Shown piece after piece: positions 1 to 7,774 of a DNA stretch of 12,650 bases. Each line of letters opens with the position of its first letter. Positions within the stretch are counted from its first letter, which is position 1. The DNA lies in assembly GCA_910585615.1 (NCBI GenBank), contig CAJUFO010000099.1, positions 1-12,650 on the forward strand, written 5' to 3'. The DNA is from an uncultured Acetatifactor sp. (GTDB lineage Bacteria > Bacillota > Clostridia > Lachnospirales > Lachnospiraceae). The notes under the pieces were generated by a model. It did not search any database. It worked only from the letters and a program-made list of their open reading frames with translations, and was not told where the DNA came from. The translations under genes and the position numbers were made by a program.

Positions 1-244
1 CCTTCTCGCCGATCTCCGGCTTCGCCCCGGCGCCCAGCCCCTTGGTCAGCTTCTCCCCGATCTGTAGCAGCCTGGGAGCCTTGCACAGCTGCAGGGCCTG
101 CTTGTCCGTATTGACTCCGATGAAGTCCACACCGTCGATTTGTTCGTCAATCATTCTATTTACAGCATTATTACCTGCGCCCCCTACACCGACTACAATA
201 ATCTTGGCAGCAGATTCAGCATCGTTCGTCTTAATTTCAAGCAA
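1..244 (-). CDS. ftsZ: Cell division protein FtsZ, N-terminal part (runs off the window)
   Basis: FtsZ is the tubulin-like GTPase that polymerises into the cytoplasmic division ring. Only the first 81 codons are present. They read LEIKTNDAESAAKIIVVGVG after the initiator, followed by the GGAGNNAVNRM nucleotide-binding loop (about residues 21-31) and FIGVNTDKQAL (about 41-51), which are hallmark FtsZ N-terminal sequences. The start is a TTG at 244-242: no ATG or GTG fits, the reading frame matches the usual MLEIKTN beginning, and a strong Shine-Dalgarno (GGAGG at 257-253) sits 8 bases upstream. It lies 111 bases after ftsQ, with no ftsA between them. A promoter-like element in that gap suggests transcription independent of the upstream operon. 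Identification is certain; the C-terminal part cannot be judged. Confidence 0.96.
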   Translation of the reverse strand, partial: MLEIKTNDAESAAKIIVVGVGGAGNNAVNRMIDEQIDGVDFIGVNTDKQALQLCKAPRLLQIGEKLTKGLGAGAKPEIGEK

Positions 245-285
245 AGATATGCCCTCCTTTTTCCATCTTCGTTCCCACTTCTACT

Positions 286-314
286 ATCATATAATCATTT
301 TTCAAATTAATCAA
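286..314 (-). promoter_or_regulatory. Putative sigma-A promoter for ftsZ
   Basis: On the minus strand TTGATT (314-309) and TATGAT (291-286) are separated by exactly 17 bases. The -10 matches the sigma-A consensus at 5 of 6 positions and the -35 at 4 of 6. A transcript would start near 279, leaving a leader of about 35 bases that includes the ftsZ ribosome binding site. The surrounding gap is clearly AT-rich compared with the flanking genes. This is a sequence prediction only. Confidence 0.55.
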
Positions 315-355
315 CTATTTTCTAAAAAAAATACGCCAAATATTGATCGGGGAAT

Positions 356-1093
356 TCATACTCCCGGCTTGAAGACATATTTTCCCCTGTCCGCATCGTA
401 GCTCTGCATCTGCAGGGTGCCGCTCTTTCCCTCCAGACTGGCCAGAAGCCCCGGGAGCAGCATCAGCTTGTCCTCCAAAGTGGCAGGGTCGTTTCCCAGA
501 GCCACCTTGACCTGGTCAAAATAGAGCGTAATCGCCCCTGCCCTGTTGAAATAAATCTTGTCCGATGCCAGCTCATACTTCTGCAGCAGCTTGGTGATGT
601 CCAGGATGCTGTCAAAAATCTCCTCATTCTCCACCGGCAGCTTCTCCCCTGTGACGATGTAATCGAACCTCAGCCCCATAATCTGAGGCACCCCTGCCGT
701 CCGGATGCCGGAGCTCTCCACCACATAACCGTCCCTGTCGAAATAGATATAGGTGTCCAGATACCGCACACAGCCCGTCAGGGACTTCTCGTACACGATG
801 ATCTTCACCGTGTCCGGAGCAAGGATATCCACATCCACCACATCTACGAAGGGAATCCCCTCTATCCCCTTATCCTTATACTTCAGGGAGAGATAGAGGG
901 AATTGTCCCCCAAAGGCCCGCTCATGACGATCGCCTTGATTTCTTCCTCCGTATAATGGACATTCCCCTCCACATATACCGTATGGACAGTATATGTCCT
1001 TTTCACATAGCCCACCGCCCCGGCCGCAGCCAGGAACAATAAGGCCAGCAAGATGAAGATGCCCACTCTGCTTTTCCTAAACACTTGCCACAC
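356..1093 (-). CDS. ftsQ: Cell division protein FtsQ/DivIB
   Basis: This bitopic divisome protein forms a complex with FtsL and DivIC/FtsB and helps control septal peptidoglycan synthesis. The 245-residue product has a short basic cytoplasmic tail (residues 1-9), one membrane segment (about 10-30, GIFILLALLFLAAAGAVGYV) and an extracytoplasmic POTRA-like domain (about 34-103, with YTVHTVYVEGNVHYTEEEI). A beta-rich FtsQ/DivIB domain follows (from about 104). The size and architecture are standard for the family. The gene overlaps the end of murA by 17 bases, suggesting translational coupling. The start is uncertain: GTG at 1093 has GGAG only 3 bases upstream, while a second in-frame GTG at 1084 has the same site 12 bases away and would remove three residues. 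It is called from domain layout and operon position between murA and ftsZ. Confidence 0.9.
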   Translation of the reverse strand: MWQVFRKSRVGIFILLALLFLAAAGAVGYVKRTYTVHTVYVEGNVHYTEEEIKAIVMSGPLGDNSLYLSLKYKDKGIEGIPFVDVVDVDILAPDTVKIIVYEKSLTGCVRYLDTYIYFDRDGYVVESSGIRTAGVPQIMGLRFDYIVTGEKLPVENEEIFDSILDITKLLQKYELASDKIYFNRAGAITLYFDQVKVALGNDPATLEDKLMLLPGLLASLEGKSGTLQMQSYDADRGKYVFKPGV

Positions 1094-2327
1094 GCGCTCC
1101 TAATTCTCTGAAATCCCTGCCTATATTCTCATATCCGCGGTAAATATAGGCACATCCCTCCACAAAGGTCTCGCCCTCCGCCATGAGCCCGGCCGCCACC
1201 AGGGCAGCCCCGCCCCGCAGCTCCCGGGCCACCAGATTCGCGCCCCGCAGTGTCTCCACGCCTGTCACGGTTGCCTCGCGGGGGCTGCGCAGCTCCACCG
1301 AAGCCCCCATCTTCCGAAGCTCTTCCACAATCCGGAACCGATTCTCGAAAATCGTCTCCCGGATGCGGCTTTCTCCCCTGCCCCTGGTCTCCACCGCCAA
1401 CACCACCGACTGGAGATCCGTGGGAAAGCCCGGGTAGGGCTCTGTAGCCAGCTCTATGGCCGCGGGCCTGCCGGGGGCCTGTACATAAATCCCCTCTTTC
1501 GAGGTGCACACCCGCGCCCCCATCCGCGCCGCGGTCTCCAGCACCGACTGCATCTCCTCCTCCGGGGCCTGCTCCAGGAGCACGCTCCCTCCCGTGCCGA
1601 TGCAGCTGAACAGATAAGTCCCGGCCACAATCCTGTCCGCCGGCACGGTAAAGTCCGTCCCGTACAGCCGCCTGCCGCCGTGGATCACCAGCCTGCCGCT
1701 CCCCACCCCCTCGATCCATGCGCCGCACTGCTGCAGGAATGCACACAGGGCGGACACCTCCGGCTCCCGGGCCGCGCCCTCCAGCACCGTGTCCCCCTCT
1801 GCCATCACCCCTGCCAGGACGATGTTCTCGGTAGCCCCCACAGAAGGAAACGGCAGGCTGATAACCGCCCCGTGGAGCCTGTCAGAATACGCCCTGATGC
1901 TGCCCACTTCCTCCACGAACTCCACGCCCATCTGCTCCAGCGCGGACAGATGCATGTCTATGGGGCGTTCGCCGATGACGCATCCCCCCGGATGCTCCAT
2001 GACCACCTCGCTGCATCTCCCGATCAGCGCCCCCAGCAGACAGAGGGAAGAGCGCATGCCCCGCACCGCCTCCCGGGGCATCTGGCATCTGCACACCTGG
2101 GACGAATCCACCGCAATGCCTGTCTCCTGCCAGTGGACGCCGCAGCCCAGGCTCTTCAGCAGGCTGACCATGGAATAGACGTCCGCTATCCTGGGACAGT
2201 TCCTGATGAGAGACTCCTCCCTCACAAGCAGCGTAGCCGCCAGAATGGGCAGCGAAGCATTTTTAGAACCTTGTACACGAACCTTTCCCTGCAGGGCCAT
2301 GCCGCCCTGAATACGAATAGAATCCAT
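1077..2327 (-). CDS. murA: UDP-N-acetylglucosamine 1-carboxyvinyltransferase MurA
   Basis: This cytoplasmic enzyme transfers enolpyruvate from PEP to UDP-GlcNAc, the first committed step of peptidoglycan precursor synthesis and the target of fosfomycin. The 416 residues match the family length. Visible active-site elements are the KN pair (K22, N23), R92, the mobile loop HPGGCVIGERPID with the PEP-reactive cysteine C116 and R121, D304 in FPTDLQ, and R397 in RGYENI. The fosfomycin-target cysteine is present, not the resistant Asp variant. One oddity: the aspartate that usually precedes R397 (HIDRGY in E. coli) is a tyrosine here (YIYRGY). The ATG at 2327 has only a weak upstream GGTG, so translation may be modest. 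Low-GC Gram-positives often carry two MurA paralogs; this is the dcw-linked copy, in a slot often held by murG and murB in Bacillus. Confidence 0.95.
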   Translation of the reverse strand: MDSIRIQGGMALQGKVRVQGSKNASLPILAATLLVREESLIRNCPRIADVYSMVSLLKSLGCGVHWQETGIAVDSSQVCRCQMPREAVRGMRSSLCLLGALIGRCSEVVMEHPGGCVIGERPIDMHLSALEQMGVEFVEEVGSIRAYSDRLHGAVISLPFPSVGATENIVLAGVMAEGDTVLEGAAREPEVSALCAFLQQCGAWIEGVGSGRLVIHGGRRLYGTDFTVPADRIVAGTYLFSCIGTGGSVLLEQAPEEEMQSVLETAARMGARVCTSKEGIYVQAPGRPAAIELATEPYPGFPTDLQSVVLAVETRGRGESRIRETIFENRFRIVEELRKMGASVELRSPREATVTGVETLRGANLVARELRGGAALVAAGLMAEGETFVEGCAYIYRGYENIGRDFRELGARVASV

Positions 2328-2387
2328 TAAGCACCATCCGGTTTCTTTTATTGAATATTCTATCCTATGAGGGAAAGCCGGAAAATG

Positions 2388-3575
2388 TTACAGTTCTTTC
2401 AATTGTATCCGCCTGGCCACGCTTAGGACCAGCCCAATCTCTATCAGCAGGAACATCACCGAGGAGCCCCCGTAGCTGATGAAGGGAAGGGATATGCCCG
2501 TGTTGGGGATGCTGTTGGTCACCACGGCGATGTTCAGGATGGCCTGGATGGCGATGTGCCCCATGACCCCCACCACCAGCATGGCTCCGAACAGGTCGGG
2601 AGCGTTGTTGGCGATCACCATCATCCTCCACAGCAGCATGATGAACATGATGATGACGGCCACGGCCCCGAACAGGCCAAGCTCCTCGCAGATGATGGAG
2701 AAAATCATGTCGTTCTGGGCCTCGGGCAGGAAGTTCAGCTTCTGCATGCTCTGGCCCAGCCCCTTGCCCCAGATGCCGCCGCTTCCGATGGCGTACAGGC
2801 CCTGCAGGGTCTGGAAGCCCGTGCCCGTGGCGTCGCTCTCCGGATTCAGCCAGGTGGCGATTCTTCCGAAACGGAAGTTCACCTCCTCCCCCTCCGCCGC
2901 GTTCTGGGTGGAGGACACAGCCAGGAACACCACCAGCACTGCCGCGGCCACCACCATGACGCCCATGATGACGAATTTCTTATAGTCCGGGCTGGCCACG
3001 AACACCATCAGTACGGAAATCCCCATGATGATGATGGCGGAGCTTAAGTTCCTGGTGATCAGGTAGACCTCCAGCACCACGGGCATGGGCAGGAGAATCA
3101 TGATGACGAACCCCTTCATGGTGCGCACGTTCTTCCCCATCTTGCACACCATCACCGCCAGGAAAAGAATCAGGCACAGCTTCCCTACCTCCGCGGGCTG
3201 CAGGTTCAGGCCGATGCCGGGAATCTTGATCCATCGGTAGGCCCCGTGGGACTCCACGCCCAGGCCCGGAATCTTCACCAGAGGCACCAGCGCCATGGCC
3301 ACCACATATCCCAGCAGGGCAAACCGCTCCCAGAAATGGTAGGGAATGTTCGCCACGACAATCATCAGCACCATGCCGATGACGATGGCGATGAGCTGTT
3401 TCTTCATATAAAATGTAGTGTCCTCGTAGCTCTGGAACGCCTCATAGGAGCTGGCCGAGTAGATCATCACCAGTCCGAAGCCCAGCAGGAACAGCACGAT
3501 AAACAGTAAGCTGTAGTCAAAGAAGTATTCCGACTGTTCCTTTCTCTTCCGTCTCGTTTTCGCCTGCGCCATCAT
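2388..3575 (-). CDS. ftsW: SEDS peptidoglycan glycosyltransferase FtsW (SpoVE-type)
   Basis: This polytopic membrane enzyme polymerises lipid II into glycan strands, working with a class B PBP. The 395 residues have a basic cytoplasmic N-terminus (KTRRKRK, 6-12) and about ten hydrophobic segments starting near residue 22. SEDS signatures are clear: LQPAEVGK (125-132), GIWGKGLGQSMQKLNFLPEAQNDMIF (267-292 region), EELGLFGA (297-304) and NTGISLPFISYGGSS (358-372). D289 corresponds to the catalytic aspartate of SEDS proteins. The loop that in many relatives reads P-D-L-G/S-T is LITRNLSSA here (172-180), so its acidic residue is absent. The ATG at 3575 is preceded by GAGG at a 7-base spacing; a second ATG follows immediately. 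murD ends 14 bases upstream. In a spore former this could instead be, or double as, SpoVE. FtsW and SpoVE cannot be told apart from sequence alone. Confidence 0.93.
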   Translation of the reverse strand: MMAQAKTRRKRKEQSEYFFDYSLLFIVLFLLGFGLVMIYSASSYEAFQSYEDTTFYMKKQLIAIVIGMVLMIVVANIPYHFWERFALLGYVVAMALVPLVKIPGLGVESHGAYRWIKIPGIGLNLQPAEVGKLCLILFLAVMVCKMGKNVRTMKGFVIMILLPMPVVLEVYLITRNLSSAIIIMGISVLMVFVASPDYKKFVIMGVMVVAAAVLVVFLAVSSTQNAAEGEEVNFRFGRIATWLNPESDATGTGFQTLQGLYAIGSGGIWGKGLGQSMQKLNFLPEAQNDMIFSIICEELGLFGAVAVIIMFIMLLWRMMVIANNAPDLFGAMLVVGVMGHIAIQAILNIAVVTNSIPNTGISLPFISYGGSSVMFLLIEIGLVLSVARRIQLKEL

Positions 3576-3589
3576 CCATACACCTCATC

Positions 3590-4951
3590 CTATAAACGGT
3601 TCACGTATTCCTTGAAAAGCCTCCCCCGCTCCTCATAGTTCGGGAACATCCCCCAGCTGGCACAGGCCGGCGACAGGAGCACCGCGTCTCCGCTTTCCGC
3701 TAGCTGCGTGCACAGCTCCAGGCATTCCTGAAAGGTGTCCGCGAAACGGATGTTCTCGAATCCATGCCTTCTGGCGCATTCCGCAATCATTTCCCTTGTC
3801 TGGCCAATCAGCACCAGACATTTCACCTTGCCTTCAAAGCTCTCGATCCATTCGTCATACCCGCTTCCCTTGTCATATCCGCCCCCAATCAGAATCGTGG
3901 GCTTATGCATGGCCCGGATGCCCTGGATGGCGGCATCGGGATTGGTCCCCTTGGAATCGTTGTAATAGTCCACCCCGGCCTTGGTGGCCACGAACTCGAT
4001 GCGGTGCTCCACGGCCCGAAACTCCCGGACGGTGTCCAGAATCGTCTCCATGGGCACCCCCATGCCTTCGGCGATGGCAATGGCTGCCATGACGTTCTCC
4101 ACATTGCACAGCCCCACCAGCCTCATGTCCCGGTGGATGTCCAGCAGCTCCTGTCTCTGGCCGGACAGGGCCCTGAAAACCTTATCCCCCTTCAGGTAAT
4201 AGCCCTCTTCCAGCTCCCGGGCGGAGGAGAACCAGACCACCCTGGCCGGACATCTGTCCCCGAAGCGCCTGGCGTACGCGTTCTCATAGTTCAGGACGCA
4301 TATGTCGTCCTTCGTCTGCATGGCGGCGATGTGCTCTTTGGCCGCCACATAGGCCTCCATGGTGTGGTGGCGGTTCAGATGGTCCGGCGTGATGTTCAGG
4401 ATGGCCGATACCGCCGGACGGAAACTGTGGGTGGTCTCCAGCTGGAAGGAGCTGATTTCCCCCACGGTCACGGACTCTTTCGTGGTCTTCCTGGATTCAG
4501 CCGTATAGGGGTTGCCGATGTTGCCCACCACGAACACCTTCTCCCGGCCCAGATGGGCCTTCATGATTTCCCCCACCAGCGTGGTGGTGGTGGTCTTGCC
4601 GTTGGTGCCGGTGATGGCGGCCACCCTGCCCTTCTCCTGTAGGAAGCCCAGCTCTATCTCCCCGATGATTTCCGCGCCGTTTTGCCGCAGACGATCCACC
4701 AGCGGAATGTCCGTGGGCACCCCTGGGCTCAATACCACGGTCTCCACCTGCCCCAAGACCTCCTCCGGCAGCTTCCCCGCCACGCAGGCCGCTCCGCTCC
4801 CCGTGGGAAGCAGCGCCCTAAGGTCCTCCTGCGTCAGCTTCTCGTTGCTGTCGTACAGCGTGACTTCGGCTTTCATGTATTCCAGACAGGCCACGGCGCT
4901 GATTCCGCTCAAACCGGAACCTATTACCAGGCATTTCTCTCCTGCTCTCAT
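3590..4951 (-). CDS. murD: UDP-N-acetylmuramoyl-L-alanine--D-glutamate ligase MurD
   Basis: MurD is the ATP-dependent cytoplasmic ligase adding D-glutamate to UDP-MurNAc-L-Ala. The 453-residue protein has the three Mur ligase regions: a Rossmann-like UDP-binding domain (GSGLSG, 11-16; SPGVP, 75-79), an ATPase domain with P-loop GTNGKTT (115-121), EISSFQLE (165-172) and NITPDHLNRH (186-195), and a C-terminal domain with EHRIEF (315-320), DYYNDSKGTNPDA (328-340) and SPACASW (427-433). K205 in YVAAKEH is the likely carbamylated lysine. In the final motif a conserved aspartate (SPACASWD or SPACASxD in B. subtilis and E. coli) is replaced by glycine at position 434 (GGG codon). The start ATG at 4951 has a GAGGGA Shine-Dalgarno 6 bases upstream. 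It sits between mraY (42 bases upstream) and ftsW (14 bases downstream), the classical dcw position. Confidence 0.95.
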   Translation of the reverse strand: MRAGEKCLVIGSGLSGISAVACLEYMKAEVTLYDSNEKLTQEDLRALLPTGSGAACVAGKLPEEVLGQVETVVLSPGVPTDIPLVDRLRQNGAEIIGEIELGFLQEKGRVAAITGTNGKTTTTTLVGEIMKAHLGREKVFVVGNIGNPYTAESRKTTKESVTVGEISSFQLETTHSFRPAVSAILNITPDHLNRHHTMEAYVAAKEHIAAMQTKDDICVLNYENAYARRFGDRCPARVVWFSSARELEEGYYLKGDKVFRALSGQRQELLDIHRDMRLVGLCNVENVMAAIAIAEGMGVPMETILDTVREFRAVEHRIEFVATKAGVDYYNDSKGTNPDAAIQGIRAMHKPTILIGGGYDKGSGYDEWIESFEGKVKCLVLIGQTREMIAECARRHGFENIRFADTFQECLELCTQLAESGDAVLLSPACASWGMFPNYEERGRLFKEYVNRL

Positions 4952-4993
4952 TCCAAGTCCCTCTCTTATATCCTGATTCTGCTTCCTGCCGCC

Positions 4994-5944
4994 TCATATC
5001 CCCCGCAGGGCCAACAGGCACATCAAAGCTGTAATGATGGTGAACAGCGCCGTAATCCTGGTCTCCGACCATCCGCAGAGCTCGAAGTGGTGGTGCAATG
5101 GCGCCATCTTGAATATCCGCTTTCCCCCGCTTATCTTGAAATATCCCACCTGCAGAATGACGGAGCACACCTCCACCAGATAGATGACGCCAATCACCGC
5201 TATGTACAGAGGCATCTGCAACATATAGGCGCAGCCCGCTACGAAGCCTCCCAGCGCCAAAGATCCCGTGTCCCCCATGAACACCTCTGCCGGGTGGACA
5301 TTGAATAAAAGGAATCCCATCAGCGCCCCTGCCACGGCGCATGTCACCGGCTCTATCCCCGATGAGGTGCCGATGGCCACCACGGAGAAGAACACCGCCA
5401 CCATCAGCGTCACGCTTCCCGCCAACCCGTCCAGCCCGTCCGTGAAGTTCGTCCCGTTGGCCGTCCCCAGAGTGATGAAGAACAGGATGGGGATGTTCCA
5501 GACGCCGAAGTCCAGATACCGGCCCGACAGGAAGGGAATCCGCATGGCGAGGCTCACATCCGTATAGCGGGTCAGGTACCAGGCAAAGACCGCCGTGACC
5601 AGGAGCTGCCCCAGGAGCTTCTGCCAGGGCGAGAGCCCCATGGAGCGCCTGCACACTACTTTTATGTAATCATCCATCAATCCCACCAGGCCGAATCCGG
5701 CGGTCAGCAACAGGATCGGCGCTATCTTTGGGTAATCCTTCAGGAACAGCAGGGAGGTGGCCGTCACGCTGAATAGAATCAATATGCCTCCCATGGTGGG
5801 CGTGCCCATCTTCTTCAGATGGGCGGCAGGCCCGTCGCTCCTGACCATCTGGCCGCATTTGAGCCACCGCAGGAATGGAATCAGCACCGGCCCCAGGACG
5901 GCGCTTGCAAAGAAGGAAATCATCACTGCTGTTATACTGCCCAT
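4994..5944 (-). CDS. mraY: Phospho-N-acetylmuramoyl-pentapeptide transferase MraY
   Basis: This integral membrane enzyme moves phospho-MurNAc-pentapeptide onto undecaprenyl phosphate, making lipid I. The 316-residue product has about ten hydrophobic segments and all the family motifs: GTPTMGGI (47-54), the metal-binding DD pair in MDDYIK (D91, D92), NFTDGLDGLAG (166-176), VFMGDTGSLALGG (221-233, D225) and the histidine loop PLHHHFE (282-288). I chose the ATG at 5944 because an excellent GGAGG (5956-5952) lies 7 bases upstream and the resulting N-terminus fits the family. A longer frame opening at a TTG at 6001 would start inside the tandem repeat and has no ribosome binding site. The 103-base gap to the upstream PBP gene is the largest between mraZ and ftsQ and is mostly filled by that repeat. 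Confidence 0.96.
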   Translation of the reverse strand: MGSITAVMISFFASAVLGPVLIPFLRWLKCGQMVRSDGPAAHLKKMGTPTMGGILILFSVTATSLLFLKDYPKIAPILLLTAGFGLVGLMDDYIKVVCRRSMGLSPWQKLLGQLLVTAVFAWYLTRYTDVSLAMRIPFLSGRYLDFGVWNIPILFFITLGTANGTNFTDGLDGLAGSVTLMVAVFFSVVAIGTSSGIEPVTCAVAGALMGFLLFNVHPAEVFMGDTGSLALGGFVAGCAYMLQMPLYIAVIGVIYLVEVCSVILQVGYFKISGGKRIFKMAPLHHHFELCGWSETRITALFTIITALMCLLALRGI

Positions 5945-5958
5945 ATCTCTCCCTCCCA

Positions 5959-6045
5959 CAAAGTCTATGCCAGGAACCGCTTCGCGAACCCTGTCATCCA
6001 AAGTCTATCCCAGGAACCGCTTCGCGAACCCTGTCATCCAAAGTC
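5959..6045. repeat. 40-bp tandem direct repeat, 2.2 copies, in the gap before mraY
   Basis: Copies at 5959-5998 and 5999-6038 are identical except at one position (G at 5969, C at 6009), and the first 7 bases of a third copy follow at 6039-6045. Each unit is GC-rich and contains the 8-base palindrome TTCGCGAA flanked by two AACC words. The unit length is not a multiple of three and the repeat lies wholly between the PBP stop (6048) and the mraY ribosome binding site, so it is noncoding. It is transcribed as part of the operon leader of mraY. I do not recognise the unit. Confidence 0.93.
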
Positions 6046-6047
6046 CA

Positions 6048-7769
6048 TTATATGCCCAAATAGGGAAGAATATTCTCATAAAGCTGCCGAACGATCGGCG
6101 CGGCCACCTGACTGCCGTAGTACACTCCCTGGGGATTGTTCACAATGGCGATGGCAATCACCTGGGGATCCTCCGCCGGAGCGAAGCCGATGAAGGAAGC
6201 GATATAGCGTCCGCTGCCCCTGGGAAGGGTCTGGCTGGTGGCTGTCTTGCCTCCTATGCGGAAGCCCTCCACCTGGCCGTTGGAGCCGCTTCCCTCCTTC
6301 ACCACCATCTCCAGGATGCCCCGCATGGTAGCGCTGGTCTCCTCCGACACGATTCCCTCCGTCACCGGGTACTCGAAGCGTTCCACCACGTTCCCCTGGG
6401 CATCCACGGTCTGTATGCCGAAATGGGGCGTGACCCGCCTGCCCCCGTTTATGATGGAGGAAACGGTGGTCAGAAGCTGTACGGGCGTAATCTGGAAGGA
6501 CTGGCCGAAGGCCACGGTGGCAAGCTCCACATTGCCCATGTCCTCCTTCTTATGCATGATGGTTCCGGCCTCTCCCGGGAGATCGATGCCGGTCATCTTC
6601 TTCAGGCCGAATTTCTCGAAATAGCTGTAGTAATTGTCCACCCCCAGCCGCAGCCCCACGGTAATCAAGGCCGGATTGCAGGAGTTCATCATGGTATGGG
6701 TGAAATCCTGGCTGCCGTGGCCTGCCCTCTTATGGCAGTGGATCCGCCTGTCGTCCACCATGATGAAACCAGGACAGTTGAAATTGCTCTGGGTGGTCAC
6801 CACACCGGCCTCCAGTCCTGCCGCCGCGGTGATGATCTTGAAGGTAGAACCCGGTTCGTATGTATCGTTGATGCAGCCGTTGCGCCAGATGCCGTTCAAT
6901 ATGTTCTGCGACTCCTCCTGGCTGATGTTCTCTGGCGTCCCCTCCGGCAGCTCGAAGGGATTGTTCAGGTCGAACTCCGGCACGTTGACGCAGGCGTAAA
7001 TCTCGCCGTTCTGGGGATTCATCACCAGGACGGACACGCTGTCCGCCTCCTTTGTGGCCATGGCCTGTTCTGCCAGCTGGGTGGCATATGCCTGGATATT
7101 CCTGTCAAGAGTGATGCGCAGATCCATGCCCTTCACCGGCTCCACACGCCGCTCTCCCGCCGATTCCACCTCAATGCCCTTTGCGTCCGTCACGGTCAGA
7201 ATCTCTCCAGGCTCTCCCTGAAGATACTCGTCATAGACTACCTCCAGGCCGATGATTCCCTGATTGTCCCCGCCGGTGAAGCCCAATACCTTGCTGGCCA
7301 GGTCGTCGTAAGGGTAATATCTTTTGTAGTCCTCATCCACCTTCACCCCGGCCAGGTCATATTCCCTGATCCTATCTCCCAGCTCCTTATCCACATTGCT
7401 CTTTATGCGCTCCATGGAGGAATACTTCTCCACCTGTCTGCGCACGTAGTCCTCAGAAAGCTCCAGCTCTTTGGTCAGGATTTTGATGACTTCCTCCGGA
7501 TCCTCCAGCTGGTTGTGGATGACGGATATGGTACACACTGTCCTGTTGTCCGCCAACACCGTGCCGTTGCGGTCAAGGATGCGGCCTCTGGCCGCCTTGA
7601 TGCTGCGCTCCCTCTCATGCAGCTGGGTCGCCATAGCGGAATAGTGCTCCGCTTCCCATACACACAGATACACAAGCCGCCCTAACAGCCCCAGGAAAAT
7701 GCCCGTACAGACAAGGAAGATGGTCAGAATCTTCTTTCTGTGGAATATTTTATTGTTGTCTGTCAGCAT
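6048..7769 (-). CDS. spoVD: Class B penicillin-binding protein, SpoVD-like transpeptidase
   Basis: This is a membrane-anchored D,D-transpeptidase that crosslinks peptidoglycan with a SEDS partner. The 573 residues comprise a basic tail, one membrane anchor (about 14-36), a PBP dimerisation domain (about 55-205, with ARGRILDRNGTVLA at 60-73) and a transpeptidase domain (about 240-570). The active site shows SxxK as S308-T-F-K311 in YEPGSTFK and SxN as S363-C-N365. The third motif is K508-T-A510 (GGKTATSQ) instead of the usual KTG; the GCC alanine codon is clear in the DNA. There is no PASTA domain. The start ATG at 7769 has GAGG 5 bases upstream, and that site is part of an inverted repeat. 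The symbol is by position (second PBP after ftsL, as spoVD follows pbpB in Bacillus) and is less certain than the family. The two adjacent PBPs differ in length and in motif 3, so they are not a recent duplication. Confidence 0.85.
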   Translation of the reverse strand: MLTDNNKIFHRKKILTIFLVCTGIFLGLLGRLVYLCVWEAEHYSAMATQLHERERSIKAARGRILDRNGTVLADNRTVCTISVIHNQLEDPEEVIKILTKELELSEDYVRRQVEKYSSMERIKSNVDKELGDRIREYDLAGVKVDEDYKRYYPYDDLASKVLGFTGGDNQGIIGLEVVYDEYLQGEPGEILTVTDAKGIEVESAGERRVEPVKGMDLRITLDRNIQAYATQLAEQAMATKEADSVSVLVMNPQNGEIYACVNVPEFDLNNPFELPEGTPENISQEESQNILNGIWRNGCINDTYEPGSTFKIITAAAGLEAGVVTTQSNFNCPGFIMVDDRRIHCHKRAGHGSQDFTHTMMNSCNPALITVGLRLGVDNYYSYFEKFGLKKMTGIDLPGEAGTIMHKKEDMGNVELATVAFGQSFQITPVQLLTTVSSIINGGRRVTPHFGIQTVDAQGNVVERFEYPVTEGIVSEETSATMRGILEMVVKEGSGSNGQVEGFRIGGKTATSQTLPRGSGRYIASFIGFAPAEDPQVIAIAIVNNPQGVYYGSQVAAPIVRQLYENILPYLGI

Positions 7770-7774
7770 GTACG

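Noticed and set aside
2328..2387. Possible promoter in the ftsW-murA gap (TAGAAT near 2355-2360)
   Set aside because: The hexamer 17 bases upstream is TTTTCC, a poor -35. There is no other support for a start here.
5945..6001. TTG at 6001 as the mraY start, adding 19 residues
   Set aside because: The extension is encoded by the tandem repeat, lacks a ribosome binding site and is not family-like. ATG 5944 has an ideal GGAGG.
5959..6045. The tandem repeat as a CRISPR array
   Set aside because: The copies abut directly with no spacers, there are only two, and no cas genes are nearby.
5757..7685. 642-codon + strand open frame antisense to mraY and the SpoVD-like PBP
   Set aside because: It lies opposite two certain genes, crosses the tandem repeat, has no ribosome binding site or recognisable motif, and reflects the high-GC codon bias of the minus-strand genes.
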